A stretch of 64,000 bases of DNA from Roseomonas xinghualingensis. GTDB taxonomy: Bacteria > Pseudomonadota > Alphaproteobacteria > Acetobacterales > Acetobacteraceae. A program made the position numbers and the translations under genes. The stretch covers positions 1 to 64,000 of the forward strand of contig NZ_JAOXLP010000008.1 of assembly GCF_025791835.1 (NCBI RefSeq). Direction: 5' to 3'. This document shows positions 35,254-46,378 of this stretch, piece after piece (position 1 is the first letter of the stretch; each line of letters starts with the position of its first letter). The notes beneath the pieces were generated by a model that saw only the letters and a list, made by a program, of their open reading frames with translations, ran no database searches and had not been told where the DNA came from.

Positions 35254-35304
35254 ATAAATATCGCAGGTTCATCTCGTTTTTTGAGATGAACCCGAAATAT
35301 TTAT
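35254..35304 (-). terminator. Long nested hairpin in an AT-rich gap
   Basis: Inner perfect stem GGTTCATCTC / GAGATGAACC (10 bp, loop with six T's) flanked at equal distance by outer arms ATAAATAT / ATATTTAT (8 bp). It sits 7 bases past the 2-hydroxyacid dehydrogenase stop, so a terminator for that gene is the simplest reading. The gap 35161-35311 is much more AT-rich than its surroundings and must also hold the promoter of the glycosyltransferase-rkpA operon. Confidence 0.6.
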
Positions 35305-35311
35305 CAGCACC

Positions 35312-36322
35312 TCAATATGACTGGCCGACCGGTATAACATTAGTGTTAAGGCCTTCCAGCAACACGTCGCGCATTGTCTCCGCACTCTTGCGCCGGATGT
35401 CCTCGACCGCTTCGGGTGAGTGGTAAGCGCTGTGGGGCGTGACGATCAGCCGTCCGGCAAGCCAGGGCGCCCGTGCACGATAGGCCTGCAGGAGTGAAGG
35501 GGCCGGTTCCCGGGGGGGCTCCTCGGGCAGCACGTCCAGCCCGGCTCCGGCGACCGTGCCATCCCGCAGGCAGCGCTCCAGGGCATCCAGGTCCAGCACA
35601 GGGCCGCGCGCCGTGTTCACCACCACCGCGCCGGCGGGCATGAGGCGGAGGAGGCGTTCCCCCACGAGATCCCGGGTGCTTCCGGTCAGGGGCGTGTGGA
35701 TGGAAAGGGTATCCGCCTGCTCGAAAAGCTCCTCGATCCGGCGGGCGCGCTGGATGCCCAGGGCCAACTCGGTGCCGTTGGGGAGGTGCGGGTCATGAAA
35801 GACGACCCGCCAGCCAAAAGCCTTGGCCCGCAGGGCAACCGCCGTGCCGATCCGGCCGAGGCCGAGCACGCCGAATGTCCGGGTGGAGGGGCGCTGGACC
35901 AGCGGCGACTCGATCGGCGACCAGGGGGCGGGGGGATCACCGCGCTGGGCATCGTGGTGAAGCAGCAATCCGCGGCGGAGCGCCAGGGCCAGGGCGATGG
36001 CATGGTCCGCCACTTCCGTCGTGCCGTAGTCAGGCAGGTTACAAACGGTGATTCCACGAGCGCCGAGGGTTGCGCGGTCCAGGCGGTCATACCCCACCCC
36101 CATCCGGACGACGCAGCGCAGTTTGGGGAAGCGGGCAATATCCGTGGCCGAAAGCCAGTGGCGGAAGATGAACAATCCATCCACTTCGGAACAAAGCTCG
36201 TCGGGCAACTCGGCCAGACTGCCGGCATGTGCCTGCAGAATGCGGACATCCGGACCCAGGACCTCCCGCTCGACCTTGTCGTCCGGATAGAGCCCTTCCG
36301 CTTGCAGCACCGTGATCGTCAT
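35312..36322 (-). CDS. D-2-hydroxyacid dehydrogenase (CtBP/PGDH-like)
   Basis: A 336-residue NAD-dependent 2-hydroxyacid dehydrogenase. The Rossmann loop is FGVLGLGRIGTAVALRAKA with an acidic residue in FHDPHL. The catalytic set is Arg in NTARGPVLD, Glu in DVLPEEPP and His in TPHSAYHS. It would interconvert a 2-keto acid and a D-2-hydroxy acid. The sequence looks closer to C-terminal-binding-protein-like enzymes than to SerA and lacks an ACT domain. ATG 36322 with an upstream GGGAGAGGTGC is chosen over a longer frame. The substrate is unknown. Confidence 0.88.
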   Translation of the reverse strand: MTITVLQAEGLYPDDKVEREVLGPDVRILQAHAGSLAELPDELCSEVDGLFIFRHWLSATDIARFPKLRCVVRMGVGYDRLDRATLGARGITVCNLPDYGTTEVADHAIALALALRRGLLLHHDAQRGDPPAPWSPIESPLVQRPSTRTFGVLGLGRIGTAVALRAKAFGWRVVFHDPHLPNGTELALGIQRARRIEELFEQADTLSIHTPLTGSTRDLVGERLLRLMPAGAVVVNTARGPVLDLDALERCLRDGTVAGAGLDVLPEEPPREPAPSLLQAYRARAPWLAGRLIVTPHSAYHSPEAVEDIRRKSAETMRDVLLEGLNTNVIPVGQSY

Positions 36323-36423
36323 GCACCTCTCCCCCATTGGCCGGTTGCGCGGCATCCTGTGGCGAGTGGAAGCGGCCGGCAATTCGCCGCGCGGCTCATG
36401 AGTCATGCAGGACGGGAAAGCGA

Positions 36424-37185
36424 ATGGCCGAGCGGCGGATCCTGATCACGGGGGCATCGAGCGGAATCGGCGCCGCGACGGCACGGGCGATGGCAGTGCC
36501 CGGGGCGGCGATTGGCGTGCATTGCCGCGGCAATCGGGCCGGGGCCGAGGCCGTGGCGGCGGAGTTGCGGGCCGCCGGGGCGACGGCCGTGGTGCTGGTG
36601 GGAGATCTGACCGACCCCGCCGTGCCCGCGCGCCTGGTGGAGGAGGCGGCCGCGGCACTGGGCGGGCTGGATGTGCTGGTGGCCAATGCCGGCTTCGCCG
36701 ACCGAACCCCGGTTTCCGCCCTGACCGATGAGGGATTCGCACGCAGTGCCGACACGGTGCTGTGGGGCTTCCTGCGGCTGGCGCGGGCCGCCGGGCCGCA
36801 TCTGCTTCGGGCCGGAGAGGCCGGCGGGCTGGCGCGGATGATCGCCATCTCCTCCTTCGTGGCGCATTCCTTCCGGACGGACACGACGGTGTTCCCCGCC
36901 AGCGCGGCGGCCAAGGCCGGGGTGGAAGCGCTGATGCGGTCCCTGGCCCTGGAATGGGCGCCCCATGTGACAGTGAACGCGGTGGTGCCGGGCTACACGC
37001 AGAAGGATGCCGGGGCGCATGCGGCGCTGGATACGGCGGCCTGGGAGGCGATCCTGCCGCGCATCCCGCTGCGCCGGCTGGGCACGCCGGCGGATGTGGC
37101 GGCTGCGGTGGCCTTCCTGGCTTCTCCCGGCGCCTCCTACATCACCGGGCAGGCCATCCATGTGAGCGGTGGCGTCGTGATCTGA
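36424..37185 (+). CDS. SDR-family protein without the catalytic tyrosine
   Basis: A 253-residue short-chain dehydrogenase fold with the cofactor loop ITGASSGIGAATARAM, VANAGF and the C-terminal GQAIHVSGGVVI. The active-site segment reads FPASAAAKAGVEALMRSL: the Lys is present but the position four residues before it is Ser, not the catalytic Tyr. Ser is present in AISSFV. It may therefore be inactive, use another residue, or have a binding role. It is divergent from the hydroxyacid dehydrogenase and convergent with the pobA-like gene. Confidence 0.82.
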   Translation: MAERRILITGASSGIGAATARAMAVPGAAIGVHCRGNRAGAEAVAAELRAAGATAVVLVGDLTDPAVPARLVEEAAAALGGLDVLVANAGFADRTPVSALTDEGFARSADTVLWGFLRLARAAGPHLLRAGEAGGLARMIAISSFVAHSFRTDTTVFPASAAAKAGVEALMRSLALEWAPHVTVNAVVPGYTQKDAGAHAALDTAAWEAILPRIPLRRLGTPADVAAAVAFLASPGASYITGQAIHVSGGVVI

Positions 37186-37189
37186 GAAG

Positions 37190-37215
37190 GGGCGGGGAAA
37201 CCCCTCTCCCCGCCC
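37190..37215. terminator. Convergent terminator hairpin
   Basis: GGGCGGGG / CCCCGCCC 8-bp stem with a 10-base loop in the 34-bp gap between two facing stops (SDR at 37185 and the pobA-like gene at 37220). It can act on both strands. Confidence 0.55.
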
Positions 37216-37219
37216 GCCT

Positions 37220-39328
<2,109 letters not shown>

Positions 39329-39341
<13 letters not shown>

Positions 39342-40036
39342 ATCATCTTCCGCGTCATCCCGCCGTCGGAGATGAACTCGGCGCCGGTGACGAAGCCGCT
39401 TTCGGGGCCGAGCAGCCAGGCGGCGAGGGCGGCGATGTCCTCCGGCCGGCCGACGCGGCCGGCGGGGTGCTGGGCGTGGTCTTCCTCGCTCAGCGCCTCG
39501 TCGCGGACATTGATCCAGCCCGGGGAGATGGCGTTCACGCGCACATCCGGGCCGAGGCTGATGGCCAGGGCATGGGTGAGCGCTAGGAGGCCGCCTTTGG
39601 AGGCGGAATAGCTCTCCGTATCCGGCTCCGACTGATGCGCACGGGTGGAGGCAATGGTGAGGATGGCGCCCTTCGCCTTTCGCAGCAGGTCCTCGGACGC
39701 GCGGGCAAGGAGGTAGGTGCTGGTGAGATTGGTGCCGATGACGCGGGACCATTCCTCCAGCGTCAGATCGCGCAACGGCTTCCGGATCATGATGCCGGCA
39801 TTGCAGACGAGACCGTCCAGCCGCGCCTCCTGCCGCGCGATGCCCTCGATCAGCCTGCGGACGGCGGCTTCATCGGAAATGTCGGCCTGGACGTGACGGG
39901 CGGCTTCCGCCGGGCCCTTCGGCTCCGTATCGGCAGTGACAACGTGCCAGCCATCGGCAACCAGCCTGCGCGCGATGCCCTGGCCGATGCCCTTCGACCC
40001 GCCCGTGACGAGCGCGACGCGCTTTCCTTCCGCCAT
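39329..40036 (-). CDS. SDR-family oxidoreductase
   Basis: A 235-residue short-chain dehydrogenase: VTGGSKGIGQGIARRL, VCNAGIM, Ser in TIASTRAHQ, and YSASKGG with the catalytic Tyr-Lys. The C-terminus GAEFISDGGMTRKMIY is the common SDR tail. Strand two ends TADTEP, suggesting NAD preference. It lies upstream of no obvious operon partner: the TRAP genes end 95 bp away on the same strand, so it may be the last gene of a TRAP-linked unit. Substrate unknown. Confidence 0.87.
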
Positions 40037-40130
40037 GATCCGCCCCTTCAAGTGTCCGGCGGGGAACGCGGGCAGGGGGGCGCGGTTTGGCATGGGCGGG
40101 GAACTGCCCCGGTGACAGCGGATGGGGCGC

Positions 40131-41438
40131 CTACAGATCCCCCATCCAGCGCGGCAGGGCGAGGGCGATCTCCGGCACGAAAGTGACCAGCAGCATCACC
40201 GAGGTCATCGCCAGGAGGAACCACCAGACCCAGACCATGGTGCTTTCCATGGTGCAGCCGGCGATGCGGCAGGTGACCATCAGGTTCACGGCAGTGGGCG
40301 GAGTGAAGGCGCCGATCGCCACGTTCATGGTGATGATCACGCCGAACCAGGTCAGGTCCCATTGGAAGAGCGCCGCGATGGGCAGCAGGATCGGCAGGAA
40401 GATCAGATAGGTGGAAATGGCGTCGAGTGCCGTGCCCGCGATCATCAGGAGCAGGGTGATGGCAAGCAGCATCACCACCTCGTTGCCGGTCAGGCCGATC
40501 AGCATCTGTGCCAGGGCATCGAAGATGCCGGCGGTGCTGCCGGCATGGGCATAGATGGCGGCCAGGGCGACGATGAGCAGCACCACGGCGGAAATCTCCG
40601 CGCCGTCTCGCATCACCTCATACAGGTCCCGCCAGCCGAAGCTCCGATAGACCACCGCGCCGACGAAAAGGCCGTAGAAGACGGCGACCACCGCTGCCTC
40701 CGTGGGGGTGAAGGCGCCGGAGCGGAGGCCGCCGAGGATTACCACGGGCGCGGCCAGGCCCCAGATGGCATCCAGGAAGGAGCGCCAGATCCGGGCGGCT
40801 GTCAGGGGCGGCTGTGTCTCACGCGGTTCCGGCAGTCCGAACCCGCCGCGCCGGGCGAGCCAGACGGCCGGGATGATCAGGGCAAGGCCAGAGAGGATGC
40901 CGGGCACCACACCCGCCAGGAACAGCGCGGGCACGGAGACGCCGGGCACCAGCACCGCATAGATGATGAAGGGGATGGAGGGCGGGATGAGCACGTCGGT
41001 CGCGCCACCCGCCGCGGTGAGGGAGGCGACATAAGGCGCCGGATAGCCCTGGCGCAGCATGGGCGGCACCATCACCGCCGCAACGGCCGCGGCATCGGCA
41101 GCGCCGGAGCCGCTGACGCCACCCAGGATCATGCAGAGCAGCACGGCGACGATCGCCAGCGCGCCCGTGCGGTTGCCCACCAGAAGCTGGGCGAAGCCCA
41201 CCAGCCGTGCGGCCACCCCCGCCCGTTCGAAGACCATCCCGGCCAGGACGAACATGGGCAGGGCCAGCAGCGGGTATTTGGCGATGCCCGTCCAGATATT
41301 GGTGGGCAGGGCCATGACGCCCATGCCTTCTATGGCGATGACGAGGAAGCCGGTGAGGCCCATGGCGACGCCGATTGGCACGCCGGCCAGCATCAGCAGG
41401 ATGAACAGGCCGACCAGCAGCAGGGCAGCAAGCAGCAT
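40131..41438 (-). CDS. dctM: TRAP transporter large permease (DctM)
   Basis: A 435-residue membrane protein with about 12 segments, starting LLAALLLVGLFILLMLAGVP and continuing VAMGLTGFLVIAIEGMG. The conserved GGVSGSGAADAAAVAAVM and PPTAVNLMVTCRIAG blocks are DctM hallmarks. It is the ion-coupled transport subunit and follows dctQ by 6 bp in a complete dctPQM set. Confidence 0.93.
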   Translation of the reverse strand: MLLAALLLVGLFILLMLAGVPIGVAMGLTGFLVIAIEGMGVMALPTNIWTGIAKYPLLALPMFVLAGMVFERAGVAARLVGFAQLLVGNRTGALAIVAVLLCMILGGVSGSGAADAAAVAAVMVPPMLRQGYPAPYVASLTAAGGATDVLIPPSIPFIIYAVLVPGVSVPALFLAGVVPGILSGLALIIPAVWLARRGGFGLPEPRETQPPLTAARIWRSFLDAIWGLAAPVVILGGLRSGAFTPTEAAVVAVFYGLFVGAVVYRSFGWRDLYEVMRDGAEISAVVLLIVALAAIYAHAGSTAGIFDALAQMLIGLTGNEVVMLLAITLLLMIAGTALDAISTYLIFLPILLPIAALFQWDLTWFGVIITMNVAIGAFTPPTAVNLMVTCRIAGCTMESTMVWVWWFLLAMTSVMLLVTFVPEIALALPRWMGDL

Positions 41439-41444
41439 CCCCGA

Positions 41445-41957
41445 TCAGCCTGCCCGGATCACGCGGATCATGCGCCCGATTAGCCTCGCGCAGATCACCA
41501 CGGACATGAGCGGCATCCAGACGGTGTAGAGCCATTGCGGCACGCCGAGGCCGGGCGAGAGCACCTCGAAGCGATACTCGTCCCAGGTGTAGAAGGCGCC
41601 GAACCAGGCGAGCGGCCCGAAGACGGCGAGGCAGCAGAGCAGGACGAAGACCTCCACCCGGTGCGCGGCACGGGGCGAGAGCTTTTCCGTGAAGTAGGTG
41701 ACACGGATGTGCCGGTCCGCGCCAAAGGCGGCGGCGCTGCCCAGGAAGGTCATCACCACCATGATCGCCACCGAATACTCCTCGGTGAAGGCGATGGAGA
41801 CGCTGGTGAAGTAGCGCATCAGCACATTCGCCATGGTGATGATGGCGAGGATCGCCATGGCTGCCGCGGCCAATGCGCCTTCCACCGTAACCGGGATGCG
41901 CGGTGGGGCTTCCCCAAGGCGAAGGCCAGGGGCCTGGATGTCGGCGTGTTCGGTCAT
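41445..41957 (-). CDS. dctQ: TRAP transporter small permease (DctQ)
   Basis: A 170-residue four-segment membrane protein (AAAMAILAIITMANVLMRYF; FTEEYSVAIMVVMTFLGSAA; FVLLCCLAVFGPLAWFGAFY). The ITMANVLMRYF and FTEEYS segments are characteristic of DctQ. It bridges DctM and, with DctP, forms the high-affinity carboxylate uptake system. It lies between dctP (21 bp) and dctM (6 bp). Confidence 0.9.
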   Translation of the reverse strand: MTEHADIQAPGLRLGEAPPRIPVTVEGALAAAAMAILAIITMANVLMRYFTSVSIAFTEEYSVAIMVVMTFLGSAAAFGADRHIRVTYFTEKLSPRAAHRVEVFVLLCCLAVFGPLAWFGAFYTWDEYRFEVLSPGLGVPQWLYTVWMPLMSVVICARLIGRMIRVIRAG

Positions 41958-41978
41958 GGGCCCTTCGGGAAGCGCTGA

Positions 41979-43022
41979 TCAACTCACGCGCGCAATGGCG
42001 GCCTCGGCCTTTCGGACCAGGTCGGGGCCGACGGTCGCAGCCCATTTGTCGAAGACCGGGCGGGTGGCCTGGGCAAAGGCACGCTTCTCGGCGGGGGAGA
42101 GATCGATCACCTCCACGCCGCGCCTGGCGCATTCATCGAGGGATGAGCGGTCCCCATTCGCGCCCAGCCCCTTCCGGGCCGCGTTGTTGCCTGCCTGCCC
42201 GGCCTCCCGCGCGGCTTCCACTACGATCTCCCGGTCGCGCGGCTCCAGGCTCGCCAGCACCGGCTTGCTGAGGGAGACGATTCCCGCATCGGCGCAGTAG
42301 TTCCACATCGTCAGGTGCTTCTGGGCCAGCGTGTCCATGCGGAAGCCCAGGAACAGGTTCACCGGGTTCTCCTGCCCATCCACCGCGCCGGTGGAGAGGG
42401 CAGGTTGCAGGTCGGCGAAGGACATCTGCACGGGATTGGCGCCGAGGGCGGTGTAGATCTCCGAGAAGATGGCCCCGGCCGCGAAGCGGATCTTCAGCCC
42501 GCGCAGATCGGCCGGCGCGCGGATCGGGCGCTTGGAGTTGCTGATCTCGCGGAAGCCGTTCTCGCCCCAGGCCAGGGGCTCCACATCGCGCTGCGCCAGC
42601 GCGCGGAACAGGGCCTGCCCCACCTCGCCGCCGACCAAGGCATCGAAGGCGGCGGTGTTGGGCATGAGGAAGGGGAGGGAGAAGAGGTTCATCTCCCGCA
42701 CCTGGGGGGAAATGTTGATGGTGGAGAAGACGGCGCCATCGATCACGCCCTGGCGGATGGCGAGCAACTCCCGCGTCTGGTCGCCCCCGACGAGGGAGGA
42801 ACCGGGATAGACCTTGAAGTTCAGCCGCCCCTCGGATCGCTGGTTCACCAGATCGGCCCAGACGAAGGCCGATTCCGAAAGGGCGATGGGCCGGTTGCCC
42901 ACGACCGTGATCTTGTATTCCGGCTTGTAGCGTCCTTGCGCGCGTCCGATCGCGGGCATAGCCAGAACCGGCAGGGCGGCACCCGCGGAGAGCAGGGCGC
43001 GGCGGCTCACGCGTTCAGACAT
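41979..43022 (-). CDS. dctP: TRAP transporter solute receptor (DctP)
   Basis: A 347-residue periplasmic receptor with a twin-arginine-like signal (SRRALLSAGAALPVLAMPAI). Family segments include LNFKVYPGSSLVGGDQTREL, RAPADLRGLKIRFA and GAVDGQENPVNLF, with the Arg that normally salt-bridges a substrate carboxylate in the RGLKIR region. It is the first gene of the dctPQM operon. The ligand is probably an organic acid; it cannot be named from the sequence. Confidence 0.92.
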   Translation of the reverse strand: MSERVSRRALLSAGAALPVLAMPAIGRAQGRYKPEYKITVVGNRPIALSESAFVWADLVNQRSEGRLNFKVYPGSSLVGGDQTRELLAIRQGVIDGAVFSTINISPQVREMNLFSLPFLMPNTAAFDALVGGEVGQALFRALAQRDVEPLAWGENGFREISNSKRPIRAPADLRGLKIRFAAGAIFSEIYTALGANPVQMSFADLQPALSTGAVDGQENPVNLFLGFRMDTLAQKHLTMWNYCADAGIVSLSKPVLASLEPRDREIVVEAAREAGQAGNNAARKGLGANGDRSSLDECARRGVEVIDLSPAEKRAFAQATRPVFDKWAATVGPDLVRKAEAAIARVS

Positions 43023-43120
43023 TGTTTCCTACCCCGGATCGTTAGGTGCACTCTGCGCAAGCGAGGCGGGGGCGGCAAGAGGCTGGTTGGCAAGGCCGCA
43101 GGGTGGCGCCAAGCTGGGGC

Positions 43121-43702
43121 ATGACCGAGCGTGAGAAGATGCTGGCCGGGCTGCCCTATGACGGGATGGACCCGGCGCTGCTGGCGGCGCGCTACCGCGC
43201 CCGGGCTTTGATCCTGCGGATGGATGCCCTGCCCCCGGAGGACGAGGCCGCCCGCCGGGCCATGCTGGAGGAGTTGCTGGGCTTCATCGGCAGCAAGACC
43301 ATGGTGATGCCGGGCTTCCGCTGCGACTACGGCTCCAACATCCGGATCGGCGCCAGCAGCTACGTCAACTTCAACTGCGTCTTCCTGGATTGCGCGCCCA
43401 TCACCCTGGGTGACCACTGCCAGGTGGCACCCGCGGTGCAGATCTATACCGCCACCCACCCGCTGGAGGCCGGGCCGCGCGCAGCGGGGATCGAGAGCGC
43501 GCATCCGGTGACGATCGGGCGCAATGTGTGGCTCGGCGGCGGCTGCATCGTACTGCCGGGGGTCACGATCGGGGATGACACGGTGGTGGGGGCCGGGGCG
43601 GTGGTGAACCGCGATCTGCCCGCCGGCGTGCTGGCCGTGGGGAACCCGGCGCGGGTGGTGCGGCGGCTGGACCTGCCCCGTACACCCATTCAGGAAGCCT
43701 GA
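43121..43702 (+). CDS. Sugar O-acetyltransferase (Maa/LacA-like)
   Basis: A 193-residue left-handed beta-helix acetyltransferase. The N-terminal helical cap KMLAGLPYDGMDPALLAARY is the maltose-acetyltransferase (Mac) domain. The helix has FRCDYGSNIRIGASSYVNFN, the catalytic His in YTATHPLE and the acetyl-CoA loop GGGCIVLPGVTIGDDTVVGA. It transfers acetyl from acetyl-CoA to a sugar hydroxyl. ATG 43121 is chosen because the Mac domain starts there; the longer frame adds an unrelated Arg-rich leader. It is divergent from dctP. Confidence 0.88.
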   Translation: MTEREKMLAGLPYDGMDPALLAARYRARALILRMDALPPEDEAARRAMLEELLGFIGSKTMVMPGFRCDYGSNIRIGASSYVNFNCVFLDCAPITLGDHCQVAPAVQIYTATHPLEAGPRAAGIESAHPVTIGRNVWLGGGCIVLPGVTIGDDTVVGAGAVVNRDLPAGVLAVGNPARVVRRLDLPRTPIQEA

Positions 43703-43712
43703 TCGGTCAGGC
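43697..43712 (+). terminator. Short hairpin at the acetyltransferase stop
   Basis: GCCTGA / TCAGGC (6 bp) with a TCGG tetraloop; the left arm contains the TGA stop. It lies in the 71-bp gap facing the convergent ABC transporter operon and may help end both transcripts. Confidence 0.4.
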
Positions 43713-43773
43713 CGGACTCCCAGCACACATGGCCCTGGCGGCTCCAGTTGCCGCGAGGGGCAGGCTATCCGGG

Positions 43774-44517
43774 TCAGGGCGTCATGCCCTCCAGATCGTG
43801 GGAAAGGCGGATCAGGTCCCGGGTGTGCGGATGGGCCGCACGGCCTGCGCGCAGGGCCGCCTCATCCAGTTCCTCCACGATCCGCCCACCCTGCATCACC
43901 GCCACGCGCCCGCAGAGATGCGCCACAACGGCGAGGTTATGCGAGACGAGGATGCAGGTGAGGCCACGCGCCGCGCGCAGATCGGACAGAAGGTTCAGAA
44001 CCTCCGCCTGCACCGAGACGTCGAGCGCACTGGTCGGCTCATCCAGCAGCAATATGCTGGGGGCGGCGATCAGGGCGCGCGCGATGGCCACGCGCTGGCG
44101 CTGGCCGCCGGAAAGCTGGTGCGGGTAGCGGAAGCGGGCGGCGCGGGGCAGGGCCACCTCTTCCAGCGCGCGGAGGATGCGGGCATCGGCGTTGCCAATG
44201 CCATGCACGGCCAGGGGCTCGGACAGGATGCGGTCCACCGTCTGGCGCGGATGCAGGGAACCATACGGGTCCTGGAAGACCATCTGGACCATCCGGAAGA
44301 ACGCACGATCTCGGCGGCGGGCCAGGGGCCTGCCGTTCACGGCGATGCGGCCGGTCCATTCCTGTACCAGCCCGGCCATGGCGCGAAGCACGGTGGACTT
44401 GCCGCTGCCGCTTTCGCCCACCAGCCCGAAGGTTTCCCCCAGAGAGACCTGGAAGGAGACGCCACGCACCGCGTGAGTGGCGCCGAAGCGGATGTCGAGC
44501 TTCTCGATCTCGATCAT
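43774..44517 (-). CDS. Oligopeptide-type ABC transporter ATPase (DppF-like)
   Basis: A 247-residue ATPase with Walker A GESGSGKST, Q-loop VFQDPYGSLHPRQ, signature LSGGQRQRVAIARAL and Walker B ILLLDEPTSALD. It is short for DppF (usually ~320) because it lacks the C-terminal OppC/OppF extension with the Fe-S Cys. ATG 44517 overlaps the upstream ATPase stop (ATGA). It is the last gene of a complete five-gene operon (receptor, two permeases, two ATPases). Confidence 0.88.
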   Translation of the reverse strand: MIEIEKLDIRFGATHAVRGVSFQVSLGETFGLVGESGSGKSTVLRAMAGLVQEWTGRIAVNGRPLARRRDRAFFRMVQMVFQDPYGSLHPRQTVDRILSEPLAVHGIGNADARILRALEEVALPRAARFRYPHQLSGGQRQRVAIARALIAAPSILLLDEPTSALDVSVQAEVLNLLSDLRAARGLTCILVSHNLAVVAHLCGRVAVMQGGRIVEELDEAALRAGRAAHPHTRDLIRLSHDLEGMTP

Positions 44518-45362
44518 GGGCGCGGCGCCAGCCATGCGGGGTCGCGGTTCAGCGTGGGAAGGCGTGGACGCCTTTCGGTAAGGCTCGGGAGGCATTCCAG
44601 CAGCCCGCGCGTGTAGCCATGAGTGGCCTTGTGCAGCTCCGCCGCAGGGAGTTCCTCCATCACCTGTCCCGCATACATCACCGCCACCCGGTCGCAGAAA
44701 TGGGAGACCAGCGGCAGGTCGTGGCTGATCAGCATCAGCGCCATGCCGCGCGTATCCACCAGCTCCTCGATCAGGCGCAGGATCTCGGCCTGCACGCTGG
44801 CATCCAGGGCGGAGGTGGGCTCGTCCGCGATCAGCAGCTCCGGATTAGGCGCCAGCATCATGGCAATCATCACCCGCTGGCCCATGCCGCCGGAAAGTTC
44901 GTGCGGATAGGCATCATGCACGCGGCGCGGATCGCGAATCTTCACGCCTTCCAGCAGGTCGAGAGAGGCCTCGCGCGCCTCGCGCCGGCCGATCCTCCTA
45001 TGGGCCCTCAGAGCCTCGGCGATCTGGGCGCCGGCTGTCATCACCGGGTTCAGGCTGTATTTCGGGTCCTGAAGGATCAGGCCGATGCGCCGGCCGCGCA
45101 GCGCGCGCATCTGGCGCTCGGAAGCGTGGAGGATATCAGTCTCGCCGAAGCGCAGCACGTCCGCTTGCGCCTTTGTGGAAGCCGGCAGCAGGCGCATCAG
45201 GGCGCGGCCGGTGACGGACTTGCCCGAGCCGCTTTCGCCCACGATGCCCAATTTCTCCTTGCCCAGGGAGAAGGACACGCCGCGCACGGCATGGGTGACG
45301 CCGGTCGCGGAGGGGAAATCGACGCGGAGGTTCTTCACCTCCACCAGCGGGGCGGTGCTCAT
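44514..45362 (-). CDS. Oligopeptide-type ABC transporter ATPase (DppD-like)
   Basis: A 282-residue ATPase. Walker A GESGSGKSV, Q-loop ILQDPKYSLNPVM, signature LSGGMGQRVMIAMML and Walker B LLIADEPTSALD are intact. Compared with the usual DppD, the C-terminal extension is short (ends near PTLNRDPAWLAPRP), with no four-Cys motif. It overlaps both neighbours by 4 bp, a sign of coupled translation. Confidence 0.9.
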   Translation of the reverse strand: MSTAPLVEVKNLRVDFPSATGVTHAVRGVSFSLGKEKLGIVGESGSGKSVTGRALMRLLPASTKAQADVLRFGETDILHASERQMRALRGRRIGLILQDPKYSLNPVMTAGAQIAEALRAHRRIGRREAREASLDLLEGVKIRDPRRVHDAYPHELSGGMGQRVMIAMMLAPNPELLIADEPTSALDASVQAEILRLIEELVDTRGMALMLISHDLPLVSHFCDRVAVMYAGQVMEELPAAELHKATHGYTRGLLECLPSLTERRPRLPTLNRDPAWLAPRP

Positions 45363-46378
45363 CGCTGCTTCGGGTCCAGCACGTCGCGCAATCCGTCACC
45401 GAGCAGGTTGAAGGCAAGGGAGGCGGCGAAAATGGCAATGCCGGGCATCACGGCCACCCACCATTGCTCCAGGATGAAGCGGCGGGCGGTGGCGATCATC
45501 GTGCCCCATTCCGGCAGGGGCGGTTGCGCGCCGAGGCCCAGGAAGCCCAGCCCCGCCGCAGTCAGGATGATGGAGGACATGTCGAGCGTCACGCGCACCA
45601 CCAGGGAAGGCAGGCACATGGGCATGACATGGCGCAACACGATGCGGGCAGGGGAGGCGCCGGTCATGCGTGCAGCCGCCACATAGTCAGTGCGGCGGAT
45701 GGTCAGCGTTTCCGCGCGGGCGAGGCGGGCATAGGGCGGCCAGGCGGTGAGGGCGATGGCGATCACCGCGCTTTCCACGCCCGGGCGCATGGCGGCCACG
45801 AAGGCCAGGGCCAGGATCAGCCGCGGAAAGGCGAGGAAGACATCCGTCACCCGCATCAGCAGCCGGTCCCAGATACCCCCTGCATAGCCGGCCACGCAGC
45901 CCACCAGCAGGCCGATGGGGGCCACCAGCAGCACCACCGCAACCACCATGCCCAGCGTGATCCGCCCGCCATAGAGCAGACGGGACCAGACATCCCGGCC
46001 CAACTCATCCGTGCCCAGCCAATGCGCGGCGGAGGGGGCGGCGAGGCGGTTGCCGAGTTCCTGGATGCCGGGATCATGGGTGGCCAGAAGCGGGGCCAGC
46101 AGAACCAGCCCCAGCATGACCAGGATCACCATCAGTCCCGCCATGGCCAGCTTGTTCCGGCGGAAGGCCAGCCAGACCTGGTAGCGCCGCCCCCAGGCGG
46201 CCTGGGAGCGGGAAGCGGGGGCATCGGTCAGCAGCCATTCGCGGCGGCTTTGAGCAGCACCAGGTTTCGGCGGCGGAGCGCCGGCGGCTGCCGGCATCGT
46301 GTGGGGTGAGATCGATTTCACTGCCGCCGTGGTCGTGCCGACATCGGCGATCGGACTGCCAGAGGTAGGGCCGGTCAT
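45359..46378 (-). CDS. Oligopeptide-type ABC transporter permease (DppC-like)
   Basis: A 339-residue permease with six predicted membrane segments and the cytoplasmic EAA-type loop YVAAARMTGASPARIVLRHV. The first ~70 residues are an unusually long Pro/Ala/Thr-rich hydrophilic N-terminus before FRRNKLAMAGLMVILVMLGL. The ATG start at 46378 overlaps the upstream permease stop by 4 bp. If the true start is internal, MPAAAG is a candidate. Confidence 0.9.
   Translation of the reverse strand: MTGPTSGSPIADVGTTTAAVKSISPHTMPAAAGAPPPKPGAAQSRREWLLTDAPASRSQAAWGRRYQVWLAFRRNKLAMAGLMVILVMLGLVLLAPLLATHDPGIQELGNRLAAPSAAHWLGTDELGRDVWSRLLYGGRITLGMVVAVVLLVAPIGLLVGCVAGYAGGIWDRLLMRVTDVFLAFPRLILALAFVAAMRPGVESAVIAIALTAWPPYARLARAETLTIRRTDYVAAARMTGASPARIVLRHVMPMCLPSLVVRVTLDMSSIILTAAGLGFLGLGAQPPLPEWGTMIATARRFILEQWWVAVMPGIAIFAASLAFNLLGDGLRDVLDPKQR

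Noticed and set aside
40122..41483. A 453-residue plus-strand His/Gln/Asp-rich open frame
   Set aside because: Antisense to dctM; its composition is the usual mirror of a GC-rich membrane-protein gene.
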